Part shown: one piece after another, positions 12,901 through 25,600 of the stretch
How the letters are laid out: every line of letters starts with the position of its first letter
Numbering within the stretch: the first letter of the stretch is position 1
Source of the DNA: Hydractinia symbiolongicarpus
Lineage: Eukaryota; Cnidaria; Hydrozoa; Anthoathecata; Hydractiniidae
Length of the DNA stretch: 64,000 bases
Direction of reading: 5' to 3'
NCBI RefSeq assembly: GCF_029227915.1
Contig: NC_079884.1
Location: 15,376,001-15,440,000, forward strand
Notes under the pieces: model-generated
Database searches by the model: none
What the model was told of the DNA's origin: nothing
The model's input: the letters and a program-made list of their open reading frames with translations, nothing else
Program-made: the position numbers and the translations under genes

Positions 12901-14837
12901 AAAAATATTTTGCCTGTTCTGCACATGCGACACGTCGAGTCACGGTGAGCTGTGGCCACCATAGGATTAAATATTTTTAAAAGAACAGCAACAAAAATAT
13001 TGCCACAAAAATGCACTTTAGTTTTTTTATGATTTTGGCGTCATCGTTTCATTTTTATATTTGTGTGAATTGAATTGAGCTACTGTTTTCACTTTGAGGT
13101 AAAATTTCACGAATCAGGCATTTCTTTATTTTTTTCGCGGGGATTGATTTTCGCGAATAAATAATACCTTGTAGGTACATAATTTCGCAAAAATTAGTGC
13201 TATTGAGGTATATAAAAACAGAAAGATAAAAGAAATTATAATTACCCTTGAAAACTTATGACATTAGCAGAATTCTACTTACGCTCATTGAGTTCAAATG
13301 CCACACACTACGACCGTGTTAGGCTAGTCTGTTGTAGGAGGTCTTATCTGATAAGTATGGAGTTAAAACAGCGTGTTCCTCTTCGTTTTAATGATGGTAA
13401 CAAGATAGCTTTTATATTAAAGAAAGAAAAGCAAAAACTATTTTTATCGCAAAAAATTCAAAATATTTGGGTGCAAGATAAAGCAAGTGAAATTAATAAA
13501 GAATTTGATCTATTTTTTTGAAATAAAAAAAAATTATTTCATTCCACTTGACAGGGACCTTTTTCAATTGACTTGTTTGGAGAGGAGCTAATTTTTGCAA
13601 ATTCAACATAAAAATCGTAGTTGCAGATAATCTATGACTAAGGAATTAATATTTGAAAACTTATAGTAAACTACTCAGGAAAATTTATTATTTTCATCAT
13701 GGCATACACACACACCCACTTGCATGCTATTTCTCACACCACACTATTTGGTTAGTTCCAAAATTCTCAAAGGTAGTGATTATTGCTTTCCCGTATTTTC
13801 TGGTATTAACGAGCCGTGTTAATACCAGAAAATTTTGTTGTTTTTCCTAAAAACTGTGACTACCTTAAGGGAAGAAATTTTGGCCGAATTTAATTTTGCA
13901 GATGACAAAAATATTAAATTTGATGGGAAATTAATCAGGCGAAGAGGGAAATAATTTTGACCGGAGTTTTAATTTAGTGGGTGATGAAAGCCTGTTTTGA
14001 AAAGAAAACATGAAAGTTTATTTTTTTTCTCATTTTTAAATCGGTTATCAGGTTATCAAAACATTTGTCCTTAAGTGATTTTTCTTTTAAATTGACAGAG
14101 AGAAACAATGATTAATTTTGGCGGAAGTTTAATTTCGAGATTTTTTTCAAAACCACCAAATTTTATTTTCGCTAAAAGTTATTCTTTAAGGTAAAGTAAG
14201 TTAGCTATAAAACTTTGGACAAACACCGGGTTTTCTTTATATGAATATCATGTTCGTTTTAAATATAGGTAGCTTAGCATTGGTGGAGGAGAATAAAAAC
14301 TTGTCAGAAACTTCCGACGTGCAGAACGATAAAAATCATACTAAAAATAAAGATGTAGCGAAAAAGATTTCTAATGGACACCACAAACACGAAAAGACAA
14401 ATATTATTTCAAATTTAGACGAAAATGACGCAAATCGCCATAAATCAAAACTTTCTCAAGAAGACTTCAAAAATGAAAAAAATAATGTAAATACGGAAAA
14501 GATATCAGAAGACAGCCGAATGATATATGTTGGTCCGGTAAGTGACAGTCCTAGAATGTCTGTTGACAGCGTAGTGCTTAAAAATAACGCAAATGCATTT
14601 GTGAACAATATCATGGCGAACGCATTGACACAAGTTGAAGATGATAAAATTACTAATGAACATGTCATAAATAAAACTACATCAAATACTTCGTTAAGGA
14701 CTACTTCACCTGTCAATACAGCTCGTTCAAATGGAAGTGCCAATATGGAAGTTCAAGCTAAAGATATTGTTGGTAATGTTTTAAATCAAGCTTTAGTTCA
14801 ACTGACAAACGAAAATGCTTCATCGGAAAACAAATGA
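9980..14837 (+). CDS. MGC-anchored disordered protein with two amphipathic helices (AKAP-like candidate), 3 exons
   Basis: Exons 9980-10031, 12123-12290 and 14269-14837 join in consistent phase (1, 1), with good donors (GTATGT, GTAAAC) and acceptors (TTCCAG, AATATAG), giving about 262 residues. The start MGCGTSSNAKVD fits N-myristoylation at Gly2 and palmitoylation at Cys3, so a membrane anchor is likely. Exon 2 is basic (KREDDNRERRRRLSS); exon 3 is rich in Asn, Lys and Glu and probably disordered. Two amphipathic helices stand out: AFVNNIMANALTQV (about 183-196) and AKDIVGNVLNQALVQL (about 237-252). Their hydrophobic spacing resembles PKA regulatory-subunit-binding helices, and the MGC plus helix plan recalls vertebrate smAKAP. 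No homology is claimed; the AKAP role is inference. Gene structure is well supported, function is not. Intron 2 holds a Harbinger MITE. Confidence 0.7.
11038..11300 (+). repeat. tRNA-derived SINE
   Basis: TTGCCTTGTGGTAGAGCG (A-box-like) and GGAGGTTCAAATCAGAG (B box GGTTCAAATC) about 45 bases apart form a tRNA-like head. The body carries ATGCCAGAGACTATAAAAGT and CTTGGCGTTAAGCATGAG. It lies in intron 1 of the MGC gene. Confidence 0.6.
12420..12610. mobile_element. Harbinger-type MITE, 191 bp, TTA target duplication
   Basis: The left end AGGCTGGTTTC pairs with the right end (reverse complement AGGTCGGTTTC). TTA stands at 12417-12419 and 12611-12613. The interior carries short inverted motifs around GTTGTTGTGCAACAGTTG. 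It is inserted in intron 2 of the MGC gene. Confidence 0.65.
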
Positions 14838-14948
14838 GATTATTGTGAAATATGTTAGTTTTACCCTCTAAGCATAAACGTTTCAGTCATTTTTTAAAAA
14901 TAACCTCGAGGTTCATTTAATTCCTTTGGTGTCTGTATATATATTTTG

Positions 14949-14954
14949 AATAAA
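14949..14954 (+). promoter_or_regulatory. Candidate polyadenylation signal of the MGC gene
   Basis: AATAAA about 110 bases after the stop codon of exon 3. Confidence 0.4.
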
Positions 14955-15464
14955 ACAAAACACTTGTGAAAAAGTTAAAAGAATTGTATATATTGTCAAT
15001 TTTAACATTCTTGTAAGAAATATCAGTTTAATGTTATTTATATAAGAATCTATTTTTATCTGCTGAATATTTGCTAGTTATGTCACTCCTTGCCTATTCG
15101 CGCTTTCTTCTAAAAAATCAATTTTATTAGAATACCAGGCTTAACCAAAAAAGAACATCTCCAGACTCAAATCATTCAATCTAAGAAAAACTCGGGTTTA
15201 AAATTTGCCGAGAACAATCCTGAATGTAAATTCTCTTGTACTTTCCCCTAAAGCTAACGATGATTTATTTTGCTTGTGTTTTCTCTCCTACAACCACTGC
15301 TTAAAATATTGGCTCGATTGATCATGAACACAATTTTAGAACTCCAAAAGCAACAAAAGCTACCTATGTTTCCATATAAACACAATTTTGCAAGAATTTG
15401 AGAACAAAATATCGTAAGAAAAAAAATGAGGCTGAATACTGATGTTATGCTCATACTAATGAGA
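14955..15464. other. Intergenic stretch
   Basis: AT-rich, no supported feature other than short ORFs without recognisable domains. Confidence 0.35.
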
Positions 15465-15583
15465 ACGAAACATGGACGCAAACCAGGCTGAATAAGCTCA
15501 ACAAGAACGGCCAGCTTCAGGAGAGATTGTATTGGTTTCAGTTGACGATAAATGACAAGATGATATGCAGCGGTTGCAGTCAT
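15465..15583 (-). CDS. Orphan exon-like ORF, weak resemblance to organic solute transporter alpha
   Basis: A minus-strand segment after a possible acceptor (CTAAATAG) encodes TATAAYHLVIYRQLKPIQSL and then a hydrophobic stretch KLAVLVELIQPGLRPCFVLI, ending at a good donor (GTATGAG). A membrane helix preceded by R/K-x-L-x-P and containing a Q-P pair matches the pattern of one transmembrane segment in SLC51A/TMEM184 proteins (RQ...K...LQPSIF in SLC51A). No neighbouring exon was found on either side, so it could be a gene relic or chance. Confidence 0.25.
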
Positions 15584-16649
15584 GCTATTTAGATCACAAA
15601 ATATTTTGAGTCAAGGTGACAAATTGAAGTTCGCCGCCACAAGACGCAATTTGAACTTGTCTATGATTACAGCGGACTTCGGATCTTAGGCTATTTTGTT
15701 ACATTCCAGCTCGCAAAGCAGATGTCAGAATGGCCATTTTTCAAATCAGCTACGTCAGGGCCCTTTGTGGGTACAGATGTTGACCATTCTGTAAAACAGA
15801 CGGTTTCAAAGTGCGACCTAACCCACGCATTTGAAACAGTAAAACAAAACGTAGAATACGCAATTTTGTAAAATGGCTAAAAAAGTTTCATTGTCTCAAA
15901 ATTTCGTGTTGGGTTGCAGAAATTTTGGTTAAAAAAAACTCGGATCTTATTGAGTCACGACAATCACAAAATTCCGAACAAATTCAGACAGGATAAGATT
16001 TATAAAACAAAAACAAAATAGCTGTTTAGAAAAATCTTTCTGTATGAATATGTACAAAATGAAAATGAAAAACCAAAGAACTAGAACAGTTTTATTTTAT
16101 GAAGGAATGTCACGTAAAAAACGATGATACAGATGACCAAGTTCGGTGATATTTCGCAGAAAAATGACTTTAATCACAGCACGGACGTGGTGCAAAAGTT
16201 CTAAAAAAAACAAGAAAAAGGTAGGTATGAAAAAAAGGTTCCGTAGCTACACGTTTTTCGAAGTGAACAACAACGAAACGACGTGATGCTTAAACAACAA
16301 AGAAGAAAAACGCCGGACTTGGGTAAAGTCTAGCCGTGGAATTTTAGCACGCTGTATAAAGACGATGGAATTAACTTGCTAAAAAATGTGCAACCTTGCA
16401 GCGACTTCACTAGAAGCAACTACCTCACGTTTTACCGTTTGATGTCTTTAAATGGGTTTCTGCCATTCGATTTAAAAATACTGGAGAGGAACTACCTGTG
16501 CGAATCTTATTGTAACCATCAAATCGTACGTTCAATCAGATTGTATTTCCGTGCTTAAAAGGTTCGTTCGTTCGTTATGAGTTTAAGCATGTGTCCTATT
16601 CAACGGTACCGACGAACAATAGCGATATCAAAAAGAACAACAAACCTAC

Positions 16650-19600
16650 CGTTGTTAACATGCAGCTGAGGTCTTCCCAATTGATCACGATCTAAAAATT
16701 TATCGGCTGCAAAATTCGTGTTCTGGAAAGAAAGAAAAGCAAGTTATGACGTAAACAAATATCAATATTAAAAAAAGAATTAAAAAATTAAAAATGCCAG
16801 AGAATCAAGTAATATTTGACAACAATGGCAAAACCTGCAAGTCTCAACCTGCCATTAAATTTGGCAAACTGTTTGGAGCATGCAGCACACGCTGGAGAAT
16901 AGCTTAAAATTACAGTTCAGACGAAAATCTTAGCGTTCGTACTTACTTTTAAATATTTCCAAATGGCACTCAATATTTCGTAGATTTCTTTAGGTTTAAT
17001 CATATGAAAAATGTCGGCTATACTTTCATACGCTGCTGGTAGCCATCCACCCTATATGCGAAAGAGCGGATTATTTATCCCATAGCGGGCATACCAATGT
17101 TTATTCACTAATAGCCTAATAACTCCTCTTACAATATTTCAAATTGCAGCAGCTAAATTACTCTGATTTTCTGCTTTTTTGCATAATTTTATCTGGTAAC
17201 TAAAATAACTGAAATGGTATATTACTAATTTTATGTACAACAGGTGAACACACATGTGCAATTTCATTGAATAACAGAATCTCATGTCAGAGAAACGTTA
17301 AAGCGAGATTTCATTCCACGTGCGGGGCGGACTACTTTTGGTGGAATCATACACATGACTGCTCCACTCCATATGAAATAATATGCTACGTGAAAAACTT
17401 CATTTATACGATCAGTTCTTTTTGTTATCCTTAGAACGTCTATAAATATCAGCTGTTCTGCAGCCTGCCTTAATCACACTTGGTGAGTGAACCGTACTAA
17501 TATGATACTATTTTTCTATAAAAAACACACAAGGATAGTGTTTCTACCTGCAACCAACCAATCAAAACGCACAACGAACAGTCTAAGTTGTTTCTAGTTA
17601 TTCGCCTCGTGGAAACATTTATAAAATCAAAACAATTACCTGTTTCAAAATGTGCATTATTTTGGACACTGATGCTAACTCCATAGGTGAACTCTTACTC
17701 GACGCTTTTCTGTTCGATTGCCAAAACTTGAGTGACATACCCAGCAAACTTTGAAGTATTACTGAGCAATGGTATAATGAAGGGCGAGCTGAACAGAAAA
17801 GACAAAAACACATTCTTAGAAAATACCAGACTATTTGAATAAATTAAAAAAGGCATTGTAAAACAAAAGAAGTTTAATTTTCCGTAGGTAAGATTAATGA
17901 AATAATTTTAAAAAGATACAAAAATGAGCAGAAGATACAAATATGAGCAGGAGAAAAATAAAAATTTAATGAAAATTTGTACAGTTTGACTACCTGATGA
18001 AATCACTTCTAAAATATGCCAGAGTATAGGTTGCGCGTCAAATCTTCGTTTAACTTTTAGATCTCTACAACGAAATACAGTTAAACACAAATATTCAACA
18101 ATACAATGCCATAATCATGGTTTTCATATTAAAGAAAATGGCTATAGCTATAACAAGTTTTAAAAATACTACAAACAAACATTCGCTACAAACAGCTTTG
18201 AAAAATTACAATAGTAATAGAAGTATTACAAAAAATCGCATAAAAAGACAAATAAATTACGTTTACTGGTCAAACACAGGAAAGAAAACACACCTCTCAA
18301 TGGTGTACTTTAGAAAGTCTTCGTCTGGCCATGTCATTACAGGTGTAATTTCAGGACACACAAGCTCTACGATAACTGTTGCGGTATACGCGTACGCACT
18401 AGGAAAACTTCGCGTGAATGTGTGGTGACCCCAGGTAGTCAAGAAATTTGTATGCTTAGTGTCAATTACATTGGACGTTCCAAAACCACCGGATACCGAA
18501 AGCAGGTTTGATAATGTACTGATGAAAAAGGTATGAATCAATTTCTGAAAAAAAATATTTTTATTTGTGAGGAGAAATGATTTTTCATTTACGGATATCG
18601 TTTAATCCAACAACAAAAGGATTATATTTGATTAAGTACACTCTCTTTAAGTTTATCGCAAACCTCAAATCTTTATCCATTCAATCTGCTAAATGTTTTG
18701 ATACAGTAGAGCATGTTTTATAAAATTTGATGTAATGACAATCGAATCTGTTTATGAAAGGTTTTCTGTTTGCACAAGGGGTATTTTAGAGATATAGACA
18801 GAAAAATAAAATTACGAAACACTTTAAGAATTATCCCAGGTTCAAAATGTAACTTTGTTAAGGCTTGAATAAAAAATGTATTTTTCTTATAAAAAGAAAA
18901 GAGCGCAATATGTTATGAATAATCCTATTTTGATCGCTAAAGACAGAAAAAATAAATTGGATCGTTTTTACTAACAAGACAGGGAAATATCTGAATGTGC
19001 AGAAAATTATGAAAATATAAACAAACAAACAAACAAACCGCATTTTGAGGATGAATTTCTTCCAACTTTCTTTTATTTAGTCGCAATCCATCTTTAAAAC
19101 TAATTGAAGTCAAATTATTGTTAAATCGATTCCCTTGAATACACGAGTAATTCGATTTGACCAATTCAACTTTAATAAAAGCCTCTTCAGGATCTACAAC
19201 AACAACAACAACAACAAAAGTTATGAAATCTTCTGCGAATTATGTGCATGGAAGGACAATGTATTGGTGTTTAAATAATTCTCGTACAATGAGTCAATGA
19301 AGGAAATTTCGGCAACATAAGCAACATGATTCTTTTTTCCAAGTTTTAGTGATATTTGATGGATAAAATTTAAAGTATTGTCTTTCTTGAAAAATCAAAC
19401 TGGATTTCAAAGCAACTTACCTGTAGCGAATTCTTCTTCATCCTAAAAAAATGCAAAGTCAGTTAATATCTTAACTTACCACTTCTATCCTTCTATTCTT
19501 GCAGAACGGATTATAACATTTTCTAGCTTATTTTGCCGACATGGATGTTTTTTACCAAAACTCTCGTTGAAAAAGAAGACCTATTCTGGCCTAAAACAAC

Positions 19601-22600
19601 ATGGTGATAAAAGATCCACATTTAATTCAGCCATGCCTGCACATAGATGAGACTTTTACCGAAGCACTCACGATTCAGTGCAATATTTCGTTTTGGTTCA
19701 GATGTCTTTGCACTACCAAGCTGTTCACGGCTCTTTTTTATCAACTTCTTAATACTCAATGGAAAGAGGAATAGTGCCTCATATTTAAAAAAAAAATATG
19801 TTTTTTCTAAAAAAAATGGAGATTCGAAACTTTGGGATTGAAATAACAACAAGGTGATGAAAGTTTAAGGAGTGAAACTAAACTTCGCGTATCCTATACG
19901 GTGAAAACGAGCTACGACTGATCAGGTACCTTAAGTAAGAAAAAATATTTAGTAAATATTATAATGCAGTAAATTTAAACCAAGTACTTAAAATGGTCAC
20001 CAATAATCGTTGACCTTCACTAAGTATTTATTTATCGACAAAAACACAACAAATTATTGTTGTTAGAAGCGCCATCATGCTTACCTTTTTTAGCATATAT
20101 TCCAACAGTAATCTAATCACAAATTGTTGAATCACTTTATATTCACTAACAACTTTGACTAATAACTTATCACAAAGCTTCAAGTCGTTTGATAAATCGT
20201 CAAAATCTAAGAAAAAAGAAAAGAAAGAAAAGAAAAATTAAAGAGTGTTTAAATGAAACGGTCTCCTGAGATATTTTCGTCTGATCGAGATCTTGGTGAA
20301 AAGTGAAAAACACCCTGATTAGTTAGCGTAATTAGATGGTACATGTTATCCCCGCTCGGTTTACAAAGGGAAACTTGGCTAACCAAAATCCCGGGCAAGT
20401 AGACTGGGATCTTGGTTAGACGGGATGTACATTTTCTCATGTGAATGTTCTGGACCTACTCTTTTATTTTCTAGCTATATTTTTTTTCATTGTAACCCGG
20501 AGCACAAAGTGACAGATACGCATATAAACCTGAATAAGTCGAATTTATCCCACATTAACATGAAACTTGGTTGATGGGTTTCTCGTTTTCCATATAAAAA
20601 GACCATAACAAAAAAGGCATTATCTAGCAGAAATTTTTCCAGAGAAAAGTTTTACAAAAATATGGGGAATAAACCTTTTCTAACGGTAAAACGTTTCTTT
20701 TTTCGCAAGAACAGATTTTCACCAATAGCTTTTAAAGTAGCTATCAGTAAACACATTCTATACGATATATAATATGATATCTATATGATATTCAAACATT
20801 GTTATTCTCAAGTTTAAGAAATAAGAAACCAATAAAAAAAACAACCGCAGCAATTCTAACCTGTTCTATCCGATAGAACACTCATTTCGTTCAGACGAGT
20901 AAAATAATACTGAACTGATGACTTAGCAATTACTGCATACTCTGAGATGCGCAACTCTGAAGAGCACAGCACTTGCAACAGTTTCATGGCAGTTATGGCA
21001 ACAGTTCTGTTACTTGTCGATGCTAATACGTGTGCAATTTGGCTGACATAAAGTTTGATATCATATGTTGCAGAAAGCCGCCTACAAAACACAAAACATT
21101 TTTTTTTAGTCTTATTAATGATAAAAAATGTTAAACAACTTCTTCTAATGCAAAAGACGTGGAAAAAGTGGATTTATTACCATTATGGGATACAATATGT
21201 GTTGTTGTAAAATTTGCCAAAAACAAACGAAAAATTTACAAAAAGAAAAAAACAGTTCATTGATTTCTTTTTATTGTAAAGGTTTACAAGGTTTTTACAA
21301 AGTTTCAAACTTGGTGTGGCAGCAAACAAAAAACAAAAAAAAAACAAACTAAAACTAAAAAAAAAAATGAAACCTTTCTGTTGAGTCAGATTTTTCAGAT
21401 TCCATTAATGTTAAAAGATTTGCGAACAGCGCATTTACCTAGACAAAGCAAAAAGTACACATCATTGTCACGCATGTAAGACATTTACAAAAACCCATCA
21501 AGACAGTAAGCTATATGTTAATAACACATCAAGAAGGAAGACTTTATCAAATTATCTCTTAACTCACAAACTTAAAAGCTCTGGGATGCTAGGTTTTAGA
21601 TTCAACTTCTTGTTGCTTCTACAAACACTTTGCACACAGTTAAAACTAATTTCAGTGTGCAAAAAATAAGTTATGCTTTACCAATTCTTCAAGTTGTAAT
21701 TTCAAACGTCAAACGTTAGATAGTCGAGAATTACTGCACAGCCAGTGTTCAAAAAAAATTTGCATCCAATGGAATAAAATGTTCGTTTTTGCATTCACGG
21801 GTTTAGATAGAAACACGTGTACCTGACGGTGAGAATATTCATCATCAGAGACTTCCATTGTTTGAAAGATTTTTTGAAATACATCTTTCCTTATGTCAGG
21901 TTTACTTGATTCAAATATTTCCATGAAATATTGCAAACAATAATTCTATAAGAATAAAAAAAAAAATTTCTAAAGTTGTAGGGTGGCCACAAATTTAAAC
22001 TTTTTAATTATAGAACACTTTAGGAGAGGTTTCGGGGTCAAACTTCAAGAGAAAACACTAAAAAATATAAATTAACTATTCTGTATTGTAGGAGACTTTG
22101 CCAAAATTTTAGTAGGAAATAAAGTAACTAATAACAAAAGTGAGACTGTTCATTTCATATTGCAGTGATTATGGTAATATAATTCACACTTTCTGTTAAA
22201 AACTAAACATAATAAAACGTTATAACAAAAATAATGCTCGATTTTTGTCACATTAAAACGTTATAACAAAAATAATGCTCAATTTTTGTCACATTAAAAC
22301 GTTATAACGAAAATAATGCTCGATTTTTGTCACATTAAAACGTTATAACAAAAATAATGCTTAACTTTTCTCACAAAAAACGTTATAACAAAAATAATGC
22401 TCGATTTTTGTCACATTAAAACGTTATAACAAAAATAATGCTCAATTTTTGTCACATTAAAACGTTATAACAAAAATAATGCTTAATTTTTGTCACAAAA
22501 AACGTTATAACGAAAATAATGCTCGATTTTTGTCACATTAAAACGTTATAACAAAAATAATGCTTAATTTTTCTCACAAAAAACGTTATAACAAAAATAA

Positions 22601-25600
22601 TGCTTAATTTTTCTCACAAAAAACGTTATAACAAACATAATGCTTAATTTTTGTCACATTAAAACGTTATAACAAAAATAATGCTCGATTTTTGTCACAA
22701 AAAACGTTATAACAAAAATAATGCTCGATTTTTGTCACATTAAAACGTTATAACAAAAATAATGCTCGATTTTTGTCACATTAAAACGTTATAACAAAAA
22801 TAATGCTTAATTTTTGTCACATTAAAACGTTATAACAAAAATAATGCTCAATTTTTGTCACATTAAAACGTTATAACAAAAATAATGCTCAATTTTTTGT
22901 CACATTAAAACGTTATAACAAAAATAATGCTCGATTTTTGTCACATTAAAACGTTATAACAAAGAGTTGAAAACAAATGAATGTCACTATAAACAACTTT
23001 TCAGGAGATTTTTTAAGAATAATTAATAATTTGGGTCTAAATTTAGGTTATTTTGGAAATTTCAGTAGGGGTCACCAATAATTGTGCGTTACCTCACTAC
23101 AAGGAGTTTATGTAAAACACAATAAAACCTACAAACAAACAAATTTTGTGATATTATACTTGTGAGGGAATGTCCATTTTAAGCAGCAATTTTCACGAAA
23201 AATTATTTCAAGGTTAATAATCATAATAATAAATAACATCAATCAAAAGTGCTGAAATAATCCAATGCTTAAAACTAGAAATATAATACTTACTGATTTT
23301 ATATCCGTGTTCAGAAAGATTGTTATTAAGACTTCAACCATCTTTGCTACACCTTCTTGGATGGCCATCAGGGAAATAAAAGTTTTTAAGAATGTGCACC
23401 TGAAAAACCAAATAATGATTAAAAAAAGAAAAACAGACATAATTTCACATTATGTGTTCAGCCATTTTATTTGCTTTATTTTTCAATTCAATAAAATGCT
23501 TAAAGTGATTAAAGTCAATACTTCAGAAGGATGCCCTACATTATCCCTTGATTGTTTTTTAAAAGTAGGAACAAATATCTACTATTATTAAAATAAACAA
23601 GGAGACCGGTAAAGTTTTGACAATCAGTAGAATCAGGATAGCCTAGGTGAGTGTGAAGACAAGTAATGTGAATTTGTGTTAAAAACATCATTGATCTAGT
23701 CCTGAAAATCTGCACGTATATTGCCCTTTTCAACAAATCGGGTCTTGTCACTATTTACTGGTAAATACAAAAAATTATGGAGGGCCTAGGTTTTCTTTAC
23801 CTTGCTTACCGTTTGTCTTCAGTGAATGAACTAATCATAAAGTATCACATTGACCAAAAATAACAAAATAACTCTTTCCTGCTTTTAACCTATAATGGGG
23901 GAGTTTATTTGAACAGAGCGTATAATAAATTTATTGCAAAACAGTAAGACAAAAGGTAATTATTAAAAATTTAGGGTAATTTAAGCAACTAGGACAAATT
24001 TCTTACTTACCCGCTGAAGACAAACATCTGTCATGGTAAATCAAAATATTGAAATAAAACTTACATGCCATTGTGACTAACAAGGGCACTTATTTAAGGG
24101 AAAAAAATTATAAAATTAATCTTCCAACAGGGCGGGCACTTATTTGAGTTGGGTGGGTAATTGAAGGGGTGCAGGCGCGGATCCAGGGTTAGTCAGATAA
24201 GTCGCGTGCCTAAGTGTAAATTTGACAAAATATGTTAGCCAAGCGAATGACGTCAACGATCCAGGTGTTGCAGACGGAGCGCGTTAAAAAATCAGATTGT
24301 AATTTATTTACGGCGAAAAGCCATAGTTCACAGCGCCCTCTCCATTTCGCCTATGCCGATGTTGATGCCAAAGTTGTGACGTTAGGCTATAGTTTTAACT
24401 CCCATCCGTCAGGATTAGTCAAAGACTCACGCCTTTTGGCTTGTTCTTTCCGTACTATCATGGCTACTGCAGATATGTTGGCGCGGGTGCTTACTGATTT
24501 AAAGTGTGATAATGTTGAATCTGTTCGTAAAATCCAAAAAGAACTTTTAGAAAGTGTTTATTCTCTGACATTTTTGTTTTCTGGGGATATTTATCCCTTG
24601 GTTGGTAAAAGTCTTTATCGGAATTCAGGTGCAGATATATACATTCCATTTGAGGCGAGGTGGGAAGATAAAGGAATTATTGCTTTAAGGTGAGAAGTAT
24701 GTTTTTTACTCTCCAACACACCTTGCATTTATTTAAAGGTTTTCAGTATATTCACTACGAAAAGCTAGTTGAGGGTGAGCTTTTTACAACAGACTATTAA
24801 AAACAGATACAAAAAGATTTAATTAGCTATAGCTAGCTATGTAGCTGGCTAAGGGGCCATCGACAAACAGTTTTCATCTCTCATCATCATCATCATTCTT
24901 GGCTTAACGTCCGTTTTCCATGCTAGCATGGGTTGGACGGGGTATATTAATGACCCTCTTTCAATCTGATCTAGACTGTGTTAGATCTAAACTCAACTTC
25001 CTCTGTAACAAGTCTGTCCTTATAACCTCCTGCCAAGCCTTTCTCGGTCTGCCTCTGGGCTTTGCCCCAGGAACTATCAAGTCTCTACACTTTCTTACCC
25101 AATTATCCTTCTCCATTCTTTCCAAGTGCCCCAGCCAATTCAATCTTCTTATCTGGATAACATCTTTAATTCTACGGAGACTTAGCCTGCTTCTTAGCTC
25201 ATCTGAACTCTTTCTGTCTCTCAGACTGGCGTTACACATCCACCTAACCATTCTCATATCATTCCTTTCTAAACGGTCAAAATCTTCCTGCTTCACTCCC
25301 CATGTCTCACTACCGTACAGCATACAACTTCTTACACAGGCCTCATACAACCTACCTTTTACCTCAATTGACAGGACTCTGCTAGTCAACAAAGGAAGTA
25401 ACTCTCTGAACTTTTTCCAAGCAGAACCTATCCTGCAAGTAACACTTCTTCCAACACCCCCTTCACTGCTCAACATATCACCTAAGTAACAGAAGTTCTC
25501 AACTATCTCTAACAAGCCACTGTTGTACATCATTAAAGCTGGAAATACTTCATTCTCTATAATCTCACCTTTGCAACGCTTGCATACAAACTGAATGTTA

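Noticed and set aside
13258-13521. 87-codon ORF in intron 2 of the MGC gene as an extra exon
   Set aside because: The flanking exons already join in frame, no acceptor/donor pair of compatible phase was found, and the sequence resembles no protein.
22213-22965. CRISPR-like array
   Set aside because: The 41-bp units are contiguous with no variable spacers, and the context is an animal intron.
24920-25489. 189-codon plus-strand ORF
   Set aside because: It is the antisense shadow of the RTE-like LINE ORF, which has clear family motifs.
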